Assembly (NCBI GenBank): GCA_964547855.1
Contig: CAZJPG010000011.1
Span: 1 to 42,546 of the forward strand
Reading direction: 5' to 3'
DNA: 42,546 nt
Source of the DNA: JBAZHE01 sp964547855
GTDB taxonomy: Bacteria > Patescibacteriota > Patescibacteriia > Patescibacteriales > WJLG01
Part shown: positions 39,091-42,546 of the stretch, one piece after another
How positions within the stretch are numbered: the first letter of the stretch is position 1
Layout: every line of letters starts with the position of its first letter
Made by a program: the position numbers and the translations under genes
The notes under the pieces: model-generated
The model's database searches: none
The model's input: only the letters and a program-made list of their open reading frames with translations
What the model was told of the DNA's origin: nothing

Positions 39091-40305
39091 ATGTCCAAGG
39101 TAATAGTGGACAAGGAATTGATCGAAAAATTTTTGACCAGGGGAGTGGAGGCGGTCTATCCTTCGACTGATGAATTAAGAAAGAAACTGATGTCCGGCGA
39201 ACGCATTAGGGTGTATCAAGGTTTCGATCCTACAGGAAAATTTTTACACGTGGGGCATGCCATGGGTATTCGTGCTATGCGCATCCTTCAGCAGCTCGGA
39301 CACGAGGTGATTTTTTTGGTTGGTGATTATACGGCGCGCGTCGGTGATCCTGACAAAGATACTGGCCGCGAGATGTTGACCGAGAAGCAGATCGAAGAGA
39401 ATTTGGCTGGATGGAAAGAGCAGGCCGCTCAGATGATCGATTTCAGTGGTGATAATCCGGTTCGTTTCGCCATGAACCATGAGTGGCTCTCTAAATTGAA
39501 TTTAGGTGATTTGATAGTGCTAATGTCCAAGATGACGGTTCAGCAGATGTTGGAGCGCGATATGTTCGAGCGCCGCATCGAGCAGGGCGATCCGATCGGT
39601 CTGCACGAGTTCATCTATCCATTGATGCAGGGATATGACGGCGTGGCCATGGATGTTGATATGGAGATCGGCGGCGCCGACCAGACTTTTAACATGCTCA
39701 AGGGACGAGATATTGTCAAAGGCTATTTAGGCAAAGAGAAATTCGTTCGCGCCAACAAGATGATGGACGCCCCGGATGGACGCACCATGTCTAAGACTAA
39801 GGGTAATGGCATTAATTTAGCTGATACTTCTGAGGATATGTATGGTAAAGCCATGTCATATCCTGACAGCCTAATTCCAATGGGTCTTGAGCTTTTGACT
39901 GATGTACCAATGGAGACTGTTAAAGAGGTGAAGGACAATATGGCCAATGGCGAGAATCCGATGATCTATAAAAAAATGATGGCTTTTGAGATAATTAAGG
40001 CTATTCGTGGAGAGGAAGAGGCTGTTAAGGGGCAAAGGCATTTTGAATCCACAGTTCAGAATAAGGAAATACCAGAAGAAATACAGGAATTCAAAAAGAA
40101 AGAAGGTAATTATCATTTAGTCGATCTAATGGTCGAATATGGCCTAGCTAAATCCAAAAGCGAGGCGGGGAGATTGATCGACCAAGGTGGCGTTAAGGTC
40201 GATGGTAAAAAAGTGGATGACAAAGAGTGTGAAGTAGCTGTTTCCGAGAAAGAGGTGTTAATTCAGAAAGGCAAGAGAGGGTTCGTTAAGATAGTTAAGG
40301 GTTGA
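39091..40305 (+). CDS. tyrS: Tyrosyl-tRNA synthetase
   Basis: This class I synthetase charges tRNA-Tyr. It has the TyrRS active-site start QGFDPTGKFLHVGHA (HIGH equivalent HVGH at residues 53-56), and KMSKS as TMSKT at 232-236. The C-terminal S4 RNA-binding domain spans about 341-404 (SKSEAGRLIDQGGVKVDGKK). The length of 404 aa fits the bacterial TyrRS form with late KMSKS. The stop is TGA. It is probably co-transcribed with the upstream tRNA-Leu. No clear ribosome site precedes the ATG. Confidence 0.96.
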   Translation: MSKVIVDKELIEKFLTRGVEAVYPSTDELRKKLMSGERIRVYQGFDPTGKFLHVGHAMGIRAMRILQQLGHEVIFLVGDYTARVGDPDKDTGREMLTEKQIEENLAGWKEQAAQMIDFSGDNPVRFAMNHEWLSKLNLGDLIVLMSKMTVQQMLERDMFERRIEQGDPIGLHEFIYPLMQGYDGVAMDVDMEIGGADQTFNMLKGRDIVKGYLGKEKFVRANKMMDAPDGRTMSKTKGNGINLADTSEDMYGKAMSYPDSLIPMGLELLTDVPMETVKEVKDNMANGENPMIYKKMMAFEIIKAIRGEEEAVKGQRHFESTVQNKEIPEEIQEFKKKEGNYHLVDLMVEYGLAKSKSEAGRLIDQGGVKVDGKKVDDKECEVAVSEKEVLIQKGKRGFVKIVKG

Positions 40306-40335
40306 GAAGAGTGAAGAGTGAGCCTTCTGCTACTT

Positions 40336-40490
40336 GTCATTCCGAGCCCGCCTTGCCGATGGCTTGGCGAGGCAGGCGAAGCGTAGCGCAGCCGAGGAAT
40401 CATAATAATTATGGACTCTTTATTTATCATGACCCTTCGACTACGCTCAGGGTGACATGTTTCTGTCATTCCGGCCGAAGTCGATTAATC
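40336..40490. repeat. Cluster of GTCATTCCGAGC-type dispersed palindromic repeats
   Basis: Three pieces are visible: GTCATTCCGAGC...GAAGCG...CCGAGGAATC (40337-40402), ACCCTTCGACTACGCTCAGG with GTGACAT (about 40431-40456), and GTCATTCCGGCCGAAGTCGA with TTAATC (40464-40490). This repeat vocabulary is widespread in intergenic DNA of several bacterial phyla. An isolated relative (GTTGCGAGCGAAGCGGCTTGG) lies just upstream of pps. The region 40306-40514 has no supported gene. Confidence 0.8.
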
Positions 40491-40514
40491 ATAATACTTT
40501 TTGTTATTTCGAGC

Positions 40515-40548
40515 AAAAAAATCAGACCCGCGTGGCCTGATTTTTTTT
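40515..40548 (-). terminator. Terminator of the pilin-like gene
   Basis: AAAAAAATCAG pairs with CTGATTTTTTT around an 11-nt loop. It can serve both tyrS and the minus-strand gene ending at 40571. Confidence 0.85.
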
Positions 40549-40570
40549 ATAAGATTCTCAAGAGTGTTTT

Positions 40571-40987
40571 TTACGATCCGCCCTTAATAACGTCTTTGAT
40601 CAAGTAGCTGACTAAGGCGTAGGACGAGAAGATTATCACTAATCCTAACGCTGCCCACATCAATGTCGCTCTGCCTTTTTCGATCTTATCGGAATTGCCG
40701 GCTGCGGTCATCCACTGAAATCCGCCCCAGATGAACATGACCAAGGCGACCGATCCGACCAAGCCAAGGATTGAGTTGATGATTTGGCCGATCAGTTTTT
40801 GGGGGGTGTCTATCTCGCCCAGAGGATTATCGATCTTGCCCAGAGGATTATCGATGTTGACTGCTTTGCTGCCAGCAGGAGGGACGGTGTTTCCGCCGCC
40901 TGAGTTATCATCATTGCTTTGAGCCAAAACATTCACGGCTGGTAGCATTATCAGTAGGAATAAAAAGGATATTATTGCCTTCTTCAT
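40571..40987 (-). CDS. T4SS pilin/TrbC-VirB2-like membrane protein
   Basis: This 138-aa protein has a signal peptide (MKKAIISFLFLLIMLPAVNVLA, likely cut before QSN). A low-complexity segment follows, with a short duplication (IDNPLGK, IDNPLGE, IDTP). Two membrane helices come next (about residues 67-88 and 108-130), linked by TAAGNSDKIEKGRA. This layout matches the T4SS-pilin family common in CPR genomes, related to TrbC/VirB2. Such proteins are often found without a complete secretion system, and no VirB ATPase is seen here. A TATAAT candidate lies upstream at 41021. Confidence 0.85.
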   Translation of the reverse strand: MKKAIISFLFLLIMLPAVNVLAQSNDDNSGGGNTVPPAGSKAVNIDNPLGKIDNPLGEIDTPQKLIGQIINSILGLVGSVALVMFIWGGFQWMTAAGNSDKIEKGRATLMWAALGLVIIFSSYALVSYLIKDVIKGGS

Positions 40988-41020
40988 AAGTTTGTCGTTT
41001 GATTATGCTTAAATATTAAC

Positions 41021-41026
41021 ATTATA
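41021..41026 (-). promoter_or_regulatory. Candidate -10 of the pilin-like gene
   Basis: On the minus strand, TATAAT at 41026-41021 lies 33 bp before the ATG and directly after the upstream terminator. No convincing -35 is seen. Confidence 0.4.
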
Positions 41027-41031
41027 AGAGC

Positions 41032-41068
41032 AAAAAGAAAAGAGGAAGACTAGTTTTGTCTCCCTCTT
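41032..41068 (-). terminator. Terminator of the 400-aa membrane protein gene
   Basis: AAGAGG and AGAC (41040-41050) pair with GTCT and CCTCTT (one A-C mismatch). On the minus strand a TTTTCTTTTT run follows. Confidence 0.7.
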
Positions 41069-41096
41069 AGTTGAAATGAAAACAATCAAAGGATTG

Positions 41097-42299
41097 TCAG
41101 CTGTTTGTCCAGGTTATGATCAGGACCGTTCCTTTGGGAGCGGCCAGTATAGCCCTGGCTGTTGTGTTGTGATATTTGACTCCGACCTTAAGGTCGTTCC
41201 CCATTTTTCCAGCTTGTAAATTATCAGTCCGAGAGTTCATGGCCCAGAGTTCTCCGGAATTTATTCCGGATAGTGTGTACCATTTACCTGGCATGCTTTC
41301 GAAATCGATCGGTTCATTGGTGAGGAAGTAAATCTTCCAAACTTCTTTGCCGCCGAGGATCAAGCTGCCTGACTTCTCTTTCGAGATCGCGTACTGTGGG
41401 TTGGTGGCATTGGGGTATACCGTCAAACCTTTGCTCGATGAGAGCACTTCCGTCTGGATGTAGGCCTTAGTGCCGCGGGCATAACTGCCATTGGCATTGG
41501 GGATCACGACCTTCGTGAAAAGCTCATCGTCGAACCGACGCGTTTCCTTGATTCTCACTACCGAACCGATTACCAGCTTGGCGCCAGGGTAATTGGTCCA
41601 CTCGACCAGATCTCCGTCTTCATCGACGTGATATAAAATCGCATCGCTAATGATGACCGCTGTGGCCTTGCTGTCGGAATTTTTTTCTGTACCGATTGTG
41701 AGGTTGTGCAGTCGAACTGCTATGGCTCTGGATGGAGCAGTATCGAGGGTTGAGAAGTAGCAGATAGCCGCTATCACTGTTAGTGTGCCGATGATCCATT
41801 GTGGCCAAACAGCTTCTTTTCTTTTGTAGAAATTAATAACGCTGAAGGTGATGACTACCATTGTGACCATCTCGACGATTCCAAGTTTGAAACTTGAGAA
41901 GCCGAAAGCGATCGACCAAGTGGACACGAAGGAGAGGATTAAGGCGGTAGTTAAGAAGATGCAGCTCATTCTGTTGAGCCCGATAGCGATTTTTTCGACC
42001 GCTTCGTCGCGTTTTTTTGCTTCATCTTTTCCCTTGACCGGGATCATTTTGGCTGTGCCGATCACGGTTTCATTAAGAACAACCGCAGTCCAGTAGGAGA
42101 GAATAAAGATGACCGATGAAACCAGTGAACCCAGAAAGACGATGTGGGCGTTTTTAAAAGATATCCCAAGGATATCAAGTAAAATTGCCGCAAACAGCAG
42201 GCCAAGCATTTGAAACAGCCATTTTTTGGCTGCGGCCTGGAAAAGGACGAGATTGGCCTGCGCGAGCACCAGTATCCCCTGGATGTAATTCTTTAACAT
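41097..42299 (-). CDS. Membrane protein with large C-terminal soluble domain
   Basis: I do not recognise this 400-aa protein. The N-terminal 185 residues contain about six hydrophobic helices (near 25-50, 52-75, 112-130, 133-150 and 165-182, plus a weaker first segment). A charged cytoplasmic-looking loop KGKDEAKKRDEA lies between. Residues 190-400 form a mixed alpha/beta soluble domain without Cys, probably extracytoplasmic. It starts at ATG 42299 behind AAAGGAG with ideal spacing and a strong promoter. The neighbouring pilin-like gene has its own promoter and is separated by a terminator. Function is unknown. Confidence 0.8.
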   Translation of the reverse strand: MLKNYIQGILVLAQANLVLFQAAAKKWLFQMLGLLFAAILLDILGISFKNAHIVFLGSLVSSVIFILSYWTAVVLNETVIGTAKMIPVKGKDEAKKRDEAVEKIAIGLNRMSCIFLTTALILSFVSTWSIAFGFSSFKLGIVEMVTMVVITFSVINFYKRKEAVWPQWIIGTLTVIAAICYFSTLDTAPSRAIAVRLHNLTIGTEKNSDSKATAVIISDAILYHVDEDGDLVEWTNYPGAKLVIGSVVRIKETRRFDDELFTKVVIPNANGSYARGTKAYIQTEVLSSSKGLTVYPNATNPQYAISKEKSGSLILGGKEVWKIYFLTNEPIDFESMPGKWYTLSGINSGELWAMNSRTDNLQAGKMGNDLKVGVKYHNTTARAILAAPKGTVLIITWTNS

Positions 42300-42386
42300 G
42301 GATGACTCCTTTGTTTGATTGTTTTCAGTTTTAAAGGGCTTTCCCTTTAGAGAGTAGAGTATTGCTATCCTATTCTCTATAATTTC

Positions 42387-42415
42387 ATTATAGCATAAAA
42401 ATGATAAAAAGTCAA
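42387..42415 (-). promoter_or_regulatory. Strong sigma70 promoter with extended -10
   Basis: On the minus strand, TTGACT (42415-42410), exactly 17 bp, and TATAAT (42392-42387) preceded by TGC. The leader of about 80 nt contains a 7-bp hairpin, TAAAGGG/CCCTTTA, at 42332-42349. Confidence 0.85.
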
Positions 42416-42490
42416 TAGAGGTAAGATTATAACCGTAGCTAATATAAGCAAAATATTATATTAATATAATTGGCTAATTTTGGGGGAAAA

Positions 42491-42546
<56 letters not shown>

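Noticed and set aside
40302..40607. 101-aa frame after tyrS
   Set aside because: It reads through the GTCATTCCGAGC-type repeats and the terminator; no ribosome site.

Overview
The window looks like a chromosomal piece of a Candidate Phyla Radiation (Patescibacteria) bacterium, probably of the Parcubacteria group. This is an inference from gene content: a compact set of translation genes, a phosphoglucose/phosphomannose isomerase of the bact-PGI_C type, phosphoenolpyruvate synthase, a T4SS-pilin-like small membrane protein, and very large Ser/Thr-rich secreted proteins. The stop codon of argS, tyrS and the 29-codon micro-ORF is TGA, so the TGA-as-glycine code of Gracilibacteria and Absconditabacteria is not used. 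The sequence is a scaffold: a run of exactly 100 N lies inside a 9-bp minisatellite.

Layout. Positions 1-4274 hold typA behind a structured leader, an unknown 155-aa gene, a YibE/F-type membrane protein that looks leaderless, and a small unknown protein behind a perfect TTGACA-17-TATAAT promoter. Positions 4279-7487 hold an argS-glyS operon on the minus strand. Positions 7518-10774 hold a coupled pair of GT4 glycosyltransferases facing away from a histidine-phosphatase gene. Positions 10790-12802 hold a 630-aa protein built of about nine copies of a ~60-aa repeat. Positions 12803-18001 mix minisatellite, tRNA-adjacent repeats, tRNA-Gly, lgt, the sugar isomerase, a hydrophobic micro-ORF, an unknown 188-aa gene, a secreted surface protein and tRNA-Glu. 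Positions 18024-21237 hold tsaD, a nest of three tiny basic proteins (one with ArfA-like features) and a GGDEF protein. Positions 21364-35452 are one giant 4667-codon secreted protein. Positions 35525-35977 are noncoding nested palindromes. Positions 35998-38797 hold a DUF4870-type gene and pps, 38909-40305 tRNA-Leu and tyrS, and 40515-42415 two minus-strand membrane proteins.

How it fits together. The core is translation (TypA, GlyRS, ArgRS, TyrRS, TsaD, tRNA-Gly/Glu/Leu) plus gluconeogenic and sugar-phosphate steps (PEP synthase, isomerase) that can feed the two glycosyltransferases. Envelope functions (Lgt, YibE/F, the pilin-like protein, the surface proteins) make up much of the rest. Several genes have recognisable sigma70-type promoters and most transcription units end in strong hairpins, often shared by convergent genes.

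Most interesting points: (1) the giant protein carries three seven-bladed propeller-type repeat blocks, each apparently inserted inside another domain (one LamG, two Ig-like); (2) two modules of that protein share 53 identical residues while 24 of the 53 codons differ silently; (3) an unannotated 53-aa gene has ArfA-like sequence and a terminator hairpin inside its coding end; (4) three large nested palindromic elements form a family; (5) a repeat carrying a reversed tRNA T-arm sits beside two tRNA genes.
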